Origin: Candidatus Nomurabacteria bacterium
GTDB taxonomy: Bacteria; Patescibacteriota; Saccharimonadia; Saccharimonadales; Saccharimonadaceae
Length of the DNA stretch: 6,806 nt
Assembly (NCBI GenBank): GCA_031278275.1
Contig: JAITKW010000073.1
Location: 1-6,806, forward strand
Reading direction: 5' to 3'
This document shows, piece after piece, positions 1 through 5,654 of this stretch; the first letter of the stretch is position 1, and every line of letters starts with the position of its first letter. The translations under genes were made by a program, and so were the position numbers. The notes under the pieces are model-generated. The model searched no databases. It worked only from the letters and a program-made list of their open reading frames with translations, and was not told the DNA's origin.

Positions 1-50
1 ATACTTTTTGTGTTTTTTCGTGAGTTTTCCACAAAAAGCTGACTAGTCAT
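1..50 (-). CDS. Possible 5' end of a leftward gene, cut by the window edge
   Basis: An ATG at 50-48 on the minus strand opens a frame of 16 codons (MTSQLFVENSRKNTKS) that stays open to the window edge. The reason to list it is a TAGTAT box at 63-58 exactly 7 nt before this ATG. The same 7-nt spacing precedes hrcA, sua5 and the HTH-murA gene, so this may be another leaderless start, divergent from the protease gene. Against it, there is no convincing -35 hexamer, and 16 residues are too few to recognise a family. Function unknown. The frame could equally be chance. Confidence 0.3.
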   Translation of the reverse strand, partial: MTSQLFVENSRKNTKS

Positions 51-57
51 ATCTGTA

Positions 58-63
58 ATACTA
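58..63 (-). promoter_or_regulatory. Candidate -10 box for the left-edge gene
   Basis: TAGTAT on the minus strand, followed by 7 nt and ATG. The position 17 bp upstream reads GTCCGC, which does not resemble a -35, so the call rests on spacing alone. Confidence 0.25.
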
Positions 64-87
64 AAAAATAAAAAACTAACGCGGACT

Positions 88-141
88 GCCATTTATGAAG
101 AGCTGGGCGGGTTGCGTAGCAAAACCAAACAAAAAAATGGC
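88..141. repeat. Inverted repeat able to form a hairpin, upstream of the protease promoter
   Basis: GCCATTT at 88-94 is matched by AAATGGC at 135-141, giving a 7-bp outer stem. Inside it, GGTTGC at 110-115 can pair with GCAAAACC at 119-126 around a GTA loop, with two bulged A residues. The structure ends 2 bp before the protease -35 box. No T-run follows on the plus strand; on the minus strand a short T-run lies inside the loop side. It could be an operator, the end of an unseen transcript or chance. Function unknown. Confidence 0.35.
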
Positions 142-143
142 TA

Positions 144-172
144 TTGTGCGTCCAGCCGGGTTCTGTTAGTAT
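144..172 (+). promoter_or_regulatory. Promoter of the subtilisin-like protease, leaderless type
   Basis: The -35 is TTGTGC at 144-149, followed by a 17-bp spacer. The -10 is TAGTAT at 167-172, preceded by TG at 164-165 (extended -10 pattern TGnTAGTAT). Only 6 nt separate the -10 from the ATG at 179, so transcription should start at or next to the first codon. There is no room for a Shine-Dalgarno sequence in such a transcript. Confidence 0.6.
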
Positions 173-178
173 GACGGC

Positions 179-2518
179 ATGAGCGTTTCAAAAAGCATAA
201 AGTTAGTTAGTTTGGTCGTGGTGACGGTTTTTCTTGTTGCGATTGGAGTGCTGGCGGTGGCGCTATTTGGTCAAAAAGATTTGGAATTGTCCGGTGGAAC
301 GGTTTCAACAAAGCAACATGAACAAGCGGTTTCCGAGGAAAATGGCTCAGCCACAAACAACGCCAAAACTGGCGAAGTCATAGTTGACCCCGATATTGAC
401 ATCACTGACGGTGAGGTTGAACAAGTTTTGGTCACCGTTTCTCACGAATTAAAAGACAATGAACATCTCAAAGTTATCAAGACGTATGATAACCTACAGT
501 TGGTGTTGGCGGAAGTTGACCGTGCGGGGCTGGACTTGCTCATTCACAGCAATGACATTGAGGCGGTGTCTGGCAACAAGGTGCTGGAAGTGTTTGATGC
601 TTTGTCCGAAGGTGGCGCAACGGAAATGATTGAAAGTAGTTCAGCAAATGGGCCGGATCCGATTTCAACCATTGGGGGTGCGATTGACGGCACGCCAATG
701 CCTTATTTTAGCGATGGAACTTATAAATACGCTGGGGCGGCGGGTGGCAGCAGTGGTTATGAAGTGGCGGTGATTGATACGGGGGTTAATAGTAGCCACT
801 TGGCACTTTTGAATAAAGTTGTGGCGGAAGCTTGTTTTAATAGTTCCACAAACGGCGCTTACGTTAGCGGTGTGAAAGTTGAGTCGCTTTGTCCAAATGG
901 CGACTTGTCTTCAACTGTGGCTGGGGCGGGTCAAGATTGTGTGATTGATGGTTGCGGGCACGGCACAAATGTCGCTGGAGCGATTGCCATGGGCAAGGTG
1001 ACGTTGGCTAATAGCGTTGTTACTTCTGGCGTGGCACCTGCAAGCAAGATTATCGCCATGAAAATTGCCTCCGAGCAATCATATATCACGCCGAGTTCGT
1101 CTAGCAATCCTTGTGAGGTGGACGTGACTTCTTGTATAATTTTGTATCTTTCGGACATTTATTCCGCTTTGGATTACACCATCACGTTGGCGCAGTCGCG
1201 CGATAAGATTGCGGCGGTCAATATGAGCTTGGGTACGGGAGCTTATGCTACAGTGAGCGCTTGCCAGTCCACCTTTTGGGCGACTTATGGCACTTTCAAA
1301 ACGGCTGTTGACAAACTTAAGGCGTTAGGCATTGCTACTGTGGTGGCGAATGGCAATGCGGGTAATGGGGAAAATCAAGGCAAAATTGCTTTTCCGGCTT
1401 GCGTTGAGGGTGTGGTGGCGGTTGGTTCAACCAGCGTTGACGGTTCTCATATGGCGTATTATTCCCAAAACGGCGCTTTGACCACGCTACTAGCACCAGG
1501 TGGCGATGGCACGGACGGCACTTTTGGCTGGATGTGGTTGCCAAAAAATGGTACGCAAAATATTTATACCGGTTCGCAAGGCACGTCCTTTGCCTCACCC
1601 GTCACCGCTGGAGCGTATGCGATTTTGCGTTCAAAATATCCGAATATGTCAGTGGATAAAATAACGGATTTGTTGACAACCACTGGTACTTTATTGGCTG
1701 ATAGTCGCAGCGGTTATGACGGTTTGCAAAAACCACTCATAAATGTGTCGGCGGCACTGGCTGAAAATATTGACGATTTTTCATCTGAAATATACGACAT
1801 AACTGAAAATCATATTGAACTTGGAGCGCCAGTTAGCGTCCGGACGATTATGCATATTTTGGACACGCCGTTTGGCTTCAATTTCAAAAATGGCAACCAC
1901 GAAACCGTGTATCAATCCGGAGCCACGCCTTATGCGACAGCCAATTCTTTATCAAATGCAAGCGAACTAGTGGAGAACAACTGGACGGTTGAGACCTTGT
2001 CTTATCCGATTGATACTTTTTCGCCAGAAGTTTACGTTTTGGAAGTGCAGGCCTCGCCTGATGGTGATGGCAATATTGATGTTTCGGTTGAAGCTAAAGG
2101 AGTAATTAGCGTAAGTGTTGATAAGGACGAATTGGGAATAACATCATCACCGAATGCTAGTAGCAACGACAGAGTGGCGGTGACGGTTAGCACCAATATC
2201 GCCAATGGTTACACGCTCAGTTTGTCAACCTCGCAACCCAGTTTGGTTTGCCAAAGCAACACTTCCGCCACTATTGGCGCGCTCGGTTCGGCGGGTAATT
2301 TGGTCAACGACAAATGGGGCGTGGGGCTGGGTTCCATTTCCGCTGTTCCCAGTTCGTGGCGGGGTTTAAGCGTTCTGCCGTATGTGATTGATAGTCATAG
2401 TTCCTCCGCCACTTCGCGCACCAGTTATATTTACGCCGGTGTTAAAATCAGCTATTCTACTCAACCTTGCGATGATTATCAAACCCAAATTATTTTGACC
2501 ATTGCCCCCGTTTTGTAA
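179..2518 (+). CDS. Membrane-anchored subtilisin-like serine protease (S8) with a CPR-type C-terminal surface domain
   Basis: This is a 779-aa secreted endopeptidase, probably acting on proteins outside the cell. A hydrophobic segment at about residues 8-30 follows Lys residues and has no clear signal-peptidase site, so it is probably an N-terminal anchor. Residues 79-145 look like an I9-type inhibitory propeptide. The catalytic domain spans about 190-530. It has Asp200 (AVIDTG), His261 (GHGTNVAG), oxyanion Asn391 (VVANGNAG) and Ser470 (GTSFASP), so the triad is complete. About 535-640 is an unassigned linker or domain. Residues 641-779 form a beta-rich module with NGYTLSLST, KWG and YAGVKISYS motifs, resembling a domain I associate with CPR surface proteins. 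Ten cysteines, including Cys691 and Cys764 in the last module, suggest disulfides. There is no LPXTG signal or C-terminal membrane segment. It ends with tandem stops TAA TAA. The target is unknown; protein uptake or attack on host surface proteins are guesses. Confidence 0.9.
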   Translation: MSVSKSIKLVSLVVVTVFLVAIGVLAVALFGQKDLELSGGTVSTKQHEQAVSEENGSATNNAKTGEVIVDPDIDITDGEVEQVLVTVSHELKDNEHLKVIKTYDNLQLVLAEVDRAGLDLLIHSNDIEAVSGNKVLEVFDALSEGGATEMIESSSANGPDPISTIGGAIDGTPMPYFSDGTYKYAGAAGGSSGYEVAVIDTGVNSSHLALLNKVVAEACFNSSTNGAYVSGVKVESLCPNGDLSSTVAGAGQDCVIDGCGHGTNVAGAIAMGKVTLANSVVTSGVAPASKIIAMKIASEQSYITPSSSSNPCEVDVTSCIILYLSDIYSALDYTITLAQSRDKIAAVNMSLGTGAYATVSACQSTFWATYGTFKTAVDKLKALGIATVVANGNAGNGENQGKIAFPACVEGVVAVGSTSVDGSHMAYYSQNGALTTLLAPGGDGTDGTFGWMWLPKNGTQNIYTGSQGTSFASPVTAGAYAILRSKYPNMSVDKITDLLTTTGTLLADSRSGYDGLQKPLINVSAALAENIDDFSSEIYDITENHIELGAPVSVRTIMHILDTPFGFNFKNGNHETVYQSGATPYATANSLSNASELVENNWTVETLSYPIDTFSPEVYVLEVQASPDGDGNIDVSVEAKGVISVSVDKDELGITSSPNASSNDRVAVTVSTNIANGYTLSLSTSQPSLVCQSNTSATIGALGSAGNLVNDKWGVGLGSISAVPSSWRGLSVLPYVIDSHSSSATSRTSYIYAGVKISYSTQPCDDYQTQIILTIAPVL

Positions 2519-2584
2519 TAAAACTCAACTTGAGCCAGCGGATACGGCAATTACTTGACCTAGCGGGCTAAAACTCAACTTGAG
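2519..2584. repeat. Pair of 16-bp direct repeats at the convergent protease/lemA junction
   Basis: TAAAACTCAACTTGAG occurs exactly at 2519-2534 and again at 2569-2584, 50 bp apart. The core CTCAACTTGAG is nearly palindromic, so the copies can also pair with each other except at the central base. The right copy holds the last lemA codons and its stop; the left copy begins directly after the protease stop. Read on the minus strand, each copy is a 4-bp stem followed by TTTTA, a very weak terminator shape. The 2535-2568 spacer shows no gene. The pair may come from a short tandem duplication or serve as a bidirectional transcript end. Confidence 0.55.
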
Positions 2585-3140
2585 GGACGGTTTGGGCGTT
2601 GGTTTCCGCCTCAAAATATGGCTTGTCAGTTGCGTCACCTTTCAAAAGATTTTGTGGAAATTGTTTAATATAGGTATTATATGCTCTGGCTTTGTCGTTA
2701 TATTCTTGGCGCGCCACGTTGATACGATTTTCCGTACCCGCCAGCTCATCTTGAAGATTTAAGAAGTTAGTGTTGGCTTTGAGGTCTGGATAATTTTCGG
2801 CAATCGCAAGCAACCGACCCAGCGCGCCGTTTAATTCCGAACTAGCTTTTGAAGTAGCGTCCACACCTTTGGCTGAAAGCAACGTTTCGCGCGCCGCCGT
2901 CACATCGGCAAAAACTTTCTCTTCATGCGTGGCGTAGCCTTTGACTGTAGATACCAAGTTGGGGATTAAATCGTTGCGGCGCTGCAAAGTCGTTTCAATC
3001 GTTGAATACGCGCTGTCCACCGCTTCACTTTTCGCAATAATCGCATTGTGGATACCAATAATTCCAGCCACCAAAACCACCACAACCGCAACAATCGCTC
3101 CTATAATTATCATTTTTTTGTTATTTACTTCTTTTTTCAT
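2568..3140 (-). CDS. lemA: LemA family membrane protein
   Basis: This 190-aa protein has the normal length for LemA. It has a short basic N-terminus (MKKEVNNKK), one membrane helix at about residues 10-30, then a long helical domain predicted to lie outside the cytoplasm. The family signature is clear: paired Arg in LQRRNDLIPNLV, then TVKGYATHE and TAARE, then the later LNLQDEL and the Asn-Arg of ENRINVARQEYND. The molecular role of LemA is unsettled; in several bacteria it is encoded next to TPM-domain proteins, as here. It is the last gene of the hrcA-led operon, 37 nt after the TPM gene, and is the only gene in the operon with a full AAGGAGG ribosome binding site. That fits independent translation in a gap too wide for coupling. 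It stops with TAG inside a direct repeat, converging on the protease gene. Confidence 0.93.
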   Translation of the reverse strand: MKKEVNNKKMIIIGAIVAVVVVLVAGIIGIHNAIIAKSEAVDSAYSTIETTLQRRNDLIPNLVSTVKGYATHEEKVFADVTAARETLLSAKGVDATSKASSELNGALGRLLAIAENYPDLKANTNFLNLQDELAGTENRINVARQEYNDKARAYNTYIKQFPQNLLKGDATDKPYFEAETNAQTVPQVEF

Positions 3141-3144
3141 ATTT

Positions 3145-3151
3145 CCTCCTT
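3145..3151 (-). promoter_or_regulatory. Shine-Dalgarno site of lemA
   Basis: A perfect AAGGAGG lies 4 nt before the ATG at 3140-3138, the strongest ribosome binding site in the window. It fixes the lemA start. It contrasts with the leaderless-type starts elsewhere, as expected for a gene inside an operon. Confidence 0.85.
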
Positions 3152-3177
3152 GATTATTTTACCATAAAATCCGAGTT

Positions 3178-4059
3178 TCATCTACTGGCACCGCCGCCGC
3201 CAAACGACCCGCCAGATGAGCCACCACCGCCACCACCGCCAAATCCGCCGTAAAAGCCGCCACCACTATAGTAAATCCAGCCACCATACAACCCTCTGTC
3301 TTTTGACCATTGTTCTTTAGTGCCGCTCGGGTGCGAAATCAGCCACTTTTGATACATTTTGTTCTGTTTGTGAAAGCTGGAAGCGACCGAAATCGCCGTT
3401 ATGCCCAAAAAAACAACCACCATTACCGGTGCTATCCAGTCAGGCATTTCTTGGCTATTTTTGACCGCTATGGTATCCTCCGCCAGATTAGCCGTTCCGT
3501 CTAATACTTGGGAAACTGCGTCAACGGTAGTAATAGCCGCCAAATCATATTGGTCATCGTTACGGTACGGCACAAAATAATCATCTAAAATCCGCCCAGC
3601 TTTGCCATCTGTGATGGTGCCCTCCAGCCCTTTGCCAATTTCCAGTCGCACCCTTTGGTCGGCTTTACTAAAAATCAGCAAAATCCCATCGTCACGCTCC
3701 TTGTCGCCAATCGCCATCTTTGAAGCAAACGTATACGCCACTTTTTCAATATTTTTCCCGCCTAAACTCGGCACACTCGCCACCACCAATGTTGCACCGC
3801 TTTTTCCAAACAGCAACTCACTTTTGGCGTTGATGGTTTGCTCGGTTTCGTCCGACAAAATATCGCCTTCATCATAAACAAACTTGCCCGCCACGAAGGC
3901 TGGAACATTTTTAGGGTCGGTATAATCTTTAGCTTTGAGGTTATTGATAATCTCACGAGTAACCCCAGCCACAATAAGTCCGGCAAGTACCAACAAAACA
4001 ATGCGTATAGCCCAGACTTGCTTGCTGACTTTATTAGTTTTTCTCTTAAAAAACGCCAC
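3178..4059 (-). CDS. TPM-domain (YgcG-like) membrane protein with a Gly-rich tail
   Basis: This 293-aa protein starts at GTG 4059, 6 nt after the grpE stop. There is a basic N-terminus, a membrane helix at about 16-34, a TPM domain at about 60-187 and a second helix at about 209-227. A cytoplasmic-side stretch with Trp and Lys follows, then a tail from 259 that is almost all Gly, Ser, Tyr and Phe (GGFGGGGGGGSSGG). TPM hallmarks are DEGDILS, DDGILLIFS, RLEIGKGLEG, TDGKAGRILDDY and P-x-R-N-D-D-Q-Y. With helices at both ends the TPM domain should face outside. TPM proteins are poorly characterised; the fold is linked to phosphatase activity in plant relatives and to photosystem repair, but no activity can be assigned here. 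The Gly-rich end is common in this family. Pairing with lemA supports a shared envelope task, although here TPM comes first. Confidence 0.9.
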   Translation of the reverse strand: MAFFKRKTNKVSKQVWAIRIVLLVLAGLIVAGVTREIINNLKAKDYTDPKNVPAFVAGKFVYDEGDILSDETEQTINAKSELLFGKSGATLVVASVPSLGGKNIEKVAYTFASKMAIGDKERDDGILLIFSKADQRVRLEIGKGLEGTITDGKAGRILDDYFVPYRNDDQYDLAAITTVDAVSQVLDGTANLAEDTIAVKNSQEMPDWIAPVMVVVFLGITAISVASSFHKQNKMYQKWLISHPSGTKEQWSKDRGLYGGWIYYSGGGFYGGFGGGGGGGSSGGSFGGGGASR

Positions 4060-4065
4060 CTCATC

Positions 4066-4518
4066 TCACTTTCTGGTGACTTTGACCATCGCTGGACGCA
4101 AGGTTTCGCCACCAATTTTATATCCTGCTCTTAGCTCCTCCGCAATCACTTCTTTTTCGCCCTCGTTCTCGTCAAACGCCACCGCTTCATGTACGTCTGG
4201 ATTGAAGTCCGTCCCCCGTGCAGCGTCAATCCGCACCACGCCAAGCGCCGCCAAACCAGCTTCCAGCTTCTTTTGTAAAGCCAACACGCCTTTCGCCCAA
4301 TCATTCTCCGCCAAATCTGTTGGCAGATGTGAAATGGCGCGTTCAATATCATCAATCAAGGGCAGTAACTTGGAAATTGTCGTAATTTTTACAACGTTTG
4401 CCATACGCTCCTTGTCGGTTTCAACATTTTTACGGTAATTTTCAAAATCTGCTCTGATGCGTTGCAAATCATTGGTCAGCTCGGCAATTTCAATCAATAA
4501 TTCTTCGTTTTTCCTCAC
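4066..4518 (-). CDS. grpE: GrpE nucleotide exchange factor for DnaK
   Basis: GrpE releases ADP from the Hsp70 DnaK in the cytoplasm, so that DnaK can rebind ATP and let go of its substrate. The frame is open to an ATG at 4557, but I place the start at GTG 4518. A GGGAGG site lies 5 nt before it and the hrcA stop TAA ends 1 nt before it, and the extra 13 residues would only reread the hrcA end. The product is 150 aa, shorter than E. coli GrpE (about 197), lacking most of the acidic N-terminal tail. Residues 1-60 are the helical dimer region (DFENYRKNVETDKER). The C-terminal beta domain shows the family signature: FNPDVHEAV at 105-113 and the GY plus LRPAMVKV end. No dnaK or dnaJ follows in the window; the next genes are TPM and lemA. 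Confidence 0.95.
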   Translation of the reverse strand: MRKNEELLIEIAELTNDLQRIRADFENYRKNVETDKERMANVVKITTISKLLPLIDDIERAISHLPTDLAENDWAKGVLALQKKLEAGLAALGVVRIDAARGTDFNPDVHEAVAFDENEGEKEVIAEELRAGYKIGGETLRPAMVKVTRK

Positions 4519-4519
4519 T

Positions 4520-5227
4520 TTAACCTCCCAATGAATCTTCCAACATCGCACCCACACGGCGCACTAAATGCATAACTTTTGAATAACTTTGTCGGGTTGG
4601 ACCCAAAACTCCAATATAAGATTTGTCTGAATATGGTGAACGAAACCGAGAAATAATCAATGTGGCGTGTGAAGTTTGACCAACTGGATTTTCGCTGCCA
4701 ATAAACACGCTTAAAGGGGCGTTGGGCTTCGCTTCACGCAGCCACGGCTCAAGATTGTCAAGCAATCGCGCGACCGCTCGCATGGATTCATGCTCCAAGA
4801 ACTCCGGTTGCGAAAACAAATTGCTAATTCCGGAAATATACAATTGGTCGCCAATGGTTGCCAGCCCAAGATTGCCCGTCAATTCCACCAACGAATCAAC
4901 CGCCACTTTGATGGCACGGTGGGCCTCGGAATGATGAGAGTTGACGCGCGCCTCAATCGCTTTCGCACTACGGTCAAGCTTGTTCGGCGCATCCGTTGTG
5001 CTGATTTGATTGACATAAAAACGGTACCCCGCATCGGTCGGCACACGCCCCGCCGAAGTGTGCGGTTGCGTAATCAATCCAGCTTCTTCAAGCTTGGACA
5101 TTTCAGTGCGAATTGTAGCTGACGAAACATTGAACAACTTCGCCAAAGTCACCGATCCCACCGGACTGGCTACTTCAGCATATTGTTCAATAATCGCAAA
5201 TAAAATCTCTTTTTGGCGTTCAGTCAT
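4520..5227 (-). CDS. hrcA: HrcA heat-shock repressor, short form
   Basis: HrcA binds CIRCE operators and represses chaperone genes until GroEL becomes busy with unfolded protein. This copy has 235 aa, against about 340 for typical HrcA. The N-terminal winged helix is complete, with VSSATIRTEMSKLEEAGLI (recognition region at about 34-53) and HTSAGRVPTDAGYRFYV at 56-72. The C-terminal half keeps LEHESM, LSVFIGSEN and the end motif GVLGPTRQSYSKVMHLV. The missing length is in the middle, where usual HrcA carries a GAF-like and an inserted dimerisation region. The start ATG at 5227 lies 7 nt after a TATAAT box, and the protein then begins as HrcA normally does (TERQKEIL). It leads the operon hrcA-grpE-TPM-lemA, with 1 nt between its stop and the grpE start codon. 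A CIRCE-like site over its promoter implies autoregulation. Confidence 0.94.
   Translation of the reverse strand: MTERQKEILFAIIEQYAEVASPVGSVTLAKLFNVSSATIRTEMSKLEEAGLITQPHTSAGRVPTDAGYRFYVNQISTTDAPNKLDRSAKAIEARVNSHHSEAHRAIKVAVDSLVELTGNLGLATIGDQLYISGISNLFSQPEFLEHESMRAVARLLDNLEPWLREAKPNAPLSVFIGSENPVGQTSHATLIISRFRSPYSDKSYIGVLGPTRQSYSKVMHLVRRVGAMLEDSLGG
4524..4529 (-). promoter_or_regulatory. Shine-Dalgarno site that sets the grpE start
   Basis: GGGAGG sits 5 nt before GTG 4518 and lies within the last codons of hrcA, leading into its TAA. Ribosomes ending hrcA can restart directly on grpE. This supports the 150-aa grpE model over the longer one. Confidence 0.75.
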
Positions 5228-5234
5228 GACTCAT

Positions 5235-5263
5235 ATTATATATGACTGGCACTCATTGGTCAA
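5235..5263 (-). promoter_or_regulatory. Consensus leaderless promoter of the hrcA operon
   Basis: On the minus strand the -35 is TTGACC (5263-5258), the spacer is 17 bp and the -10 is a perfect TATAAT (5240-5235). Then come 7 nt (ATGAGTC) and the hrcA ATG at 5227. Transcription should therefore begin at or next to the ATG. Confidence 0.82.
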
Positions 5264-5272
5264 GATTGCTAT
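5246..5272. promoter_or_regulatory. CIRCE operator (degenerate), HrcA binding site
   Basis: The known consensus is TTAGCACTC-N9-GAGTGCTAA. Here CTGGCACTC (5246-5254), exactly 9 bp, then GATTGCTAT (5264-5272) match the two halves at 7 of 9 positions each. The site covers the hrcA -35 box and part of the promoter spacer, where a bound repressor would block RNA polymerase. It also overlaps the stop codon of the upstream 60-aa gene. Its place directly before hrcA makes autorepression the natural reading. Confidence 0.8.
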
Positions 5273-5451
5273 TTTTGGATATAAACCGCACTTTCTTGCG
5301 CTTTGACCTTTCCGTCTTTGATGACACTGACCGAAATTGCCAAAAAATACGACAACAGCACCACCGCTGGTACCATCACCACCAGTAGTAACTTGTATGA
5401 TTTTTTGCGGTTTTCTCGCACTGGACGTGCATAATATAATCTTTGATACAT
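5269..5451 (-). CDS. Small single-pass membrane protein, 60 aa
   Basis: I do not recognise a family. From ATG 5451 the protein has a very basic start (MYQRLYYARPVRENRKKSYK), one strong hydrophobic helix at about residues 20-44, and a short polar end containing KDGKVKAQE. By the positive-inside rule the N-terminus is cytoplasmic and the short tail is outside. A near-perfect promoter lies upstream with its predicted RNA start near 5478, leaving a 27-nt A-rich leader without a Shine-Dalgarno site. The frame continues upstream to an ATG at 5613 (114 aa), but that extension crosses the promoter and the first part is MITE sequence, so I reject it. Starts at 5526 or 5487 remain possible if it is read from sua5 transcripts. 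The stop TAG lies in the CIRCE site, 41 nt from hrcA. Confidence 0.6.
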   Translation of the reverse strand: MYQRLYYARPVRENRKKSYKLLLVVMVPAVVLLSYFLAISVSVIKDGKVKAQESAVYIQK

Positions 5452-5485
5452 TTTGTTAATCTTTGTTTTGTTTAATATACTAAGC

Positions 5486-5514
5486 ATTTTATCAAACTGC
5501 TTATCGTTTGTCAA
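5486..5514 (-). promoter_or_regulatory. Strong promoter for the 60-aa membrane protein
   Basis: On the minus strand, TTGACA (5514-5509), a 17-bp spacer and TAAAAT (5491-5486) form one of the best sigma-70-type matches in the window. Initiation is expected near 5478. Without the MITE, this promoter would overlap the last codons and stop (5503-5501) of the reconstructed sua5. Confidence 0.7.
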
Positions 5515-5534
5515 TGCCAAAATCATGAAAATTA

Positions 5535-5543
5535 TTAAAATGT
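5535..5543. repeat. Left copy of the 9-bp target-site duplication
   Basis: TTAAAATGT directly abuts the left terminal inverted repeat. An identical 9-mer abuts the right one at 5680-5688. Confidence 0.85.
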
Positions 5544-5576
5544 GGTCTTGTTGCACAACTGCCCATTCACGAGTAC

Positions 5577-5617
5577 GGAATTGTGACAGCCAATCGTTAT
5601 TGGTGTCAGGCAATTCC
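5577..5617. other. Internal hairpin 1 of the MITE
   Basis: GGAATTG (5577-5583) pairs with CAATTCC (5611-5617), TGACA (5584-5588) with TGTCA (5604-5608), and CCAAT (5590-5594) with ATTGG (5599-5603). The loop is CGTT, with a bulged G on one side and GG on the other. This gives 17 base pairs in a 41-nt stem-loop. Confidence 0.7.
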
Positions 5618-5620
5618 TCG

Positions 5621-5646
5621 CTTTAATCTGTCGTCACAGATTAAAG
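5621..5646. other. Internal hairpin 2 of the MITE
   Basis: CTTTAATCTGT (5621-5631) and ACAGATTAAAG (5636-5646) form a perfect 11-bp stem with loop CGTC. Together with hairpin 1 and the paired terminal repeats, the element folds as a three-way junction. No T-run follows on either strand, so it is not a standard intrinsic terminator. Confidence 0.75.
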
Positions 5647-5654
5647 AGCCCCGT

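Noticed and set aside
25..33. TTTTCCACA, one base from a DnaA box
   Set aside because: A single imperfect copy, with no cluster, no AT-rich unwinding element and no dnaA or dnaN nearby; no case for an origin.
95..169. 24-codon plus-strand frame (MKSWAGCVAKPNKKMAIV and on) before the protease
   Set aside because: It has no ribosome site or promoter of its own, and its stop overlaps the protease -10 box; most likely chance.
931..1598. Minus-strand frames inside the protease gene
   Set aside because: They lie opposite conserved catalytic motifs, lack start signals and show no recognisable domain; shadows of the real gene.
2535..2570. Intrinsic terminator between the convergent genes
   Set aside because: Only 4-bp stems such as TAGC/GCTA and short T-runs are present; no stable GC-rich hairpin followed by a T-tract on either strand.
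3178..3290. Possible low-complexity repeat or CRISPR-like pattern of CCGCCACC units
   Set aside because: It is the coding sequence of the Gly-rich tail of the TPM protein; no regular repeat-spacer spacing.
4519..4557. Longer grpE start at ATG 4557
   Set aside because: The extra 13 residues are the end of hrcA read in another frame, and the GGGAGG site points to GTG 4518.
5269..5613. 114-aa reading frame extending the small membrane protein upstream
   Set aside because: Its first third is made of MITE sequence and the extension spans a near-consensus promoter pointing into the shorter gene; the 60-aa start fits better.
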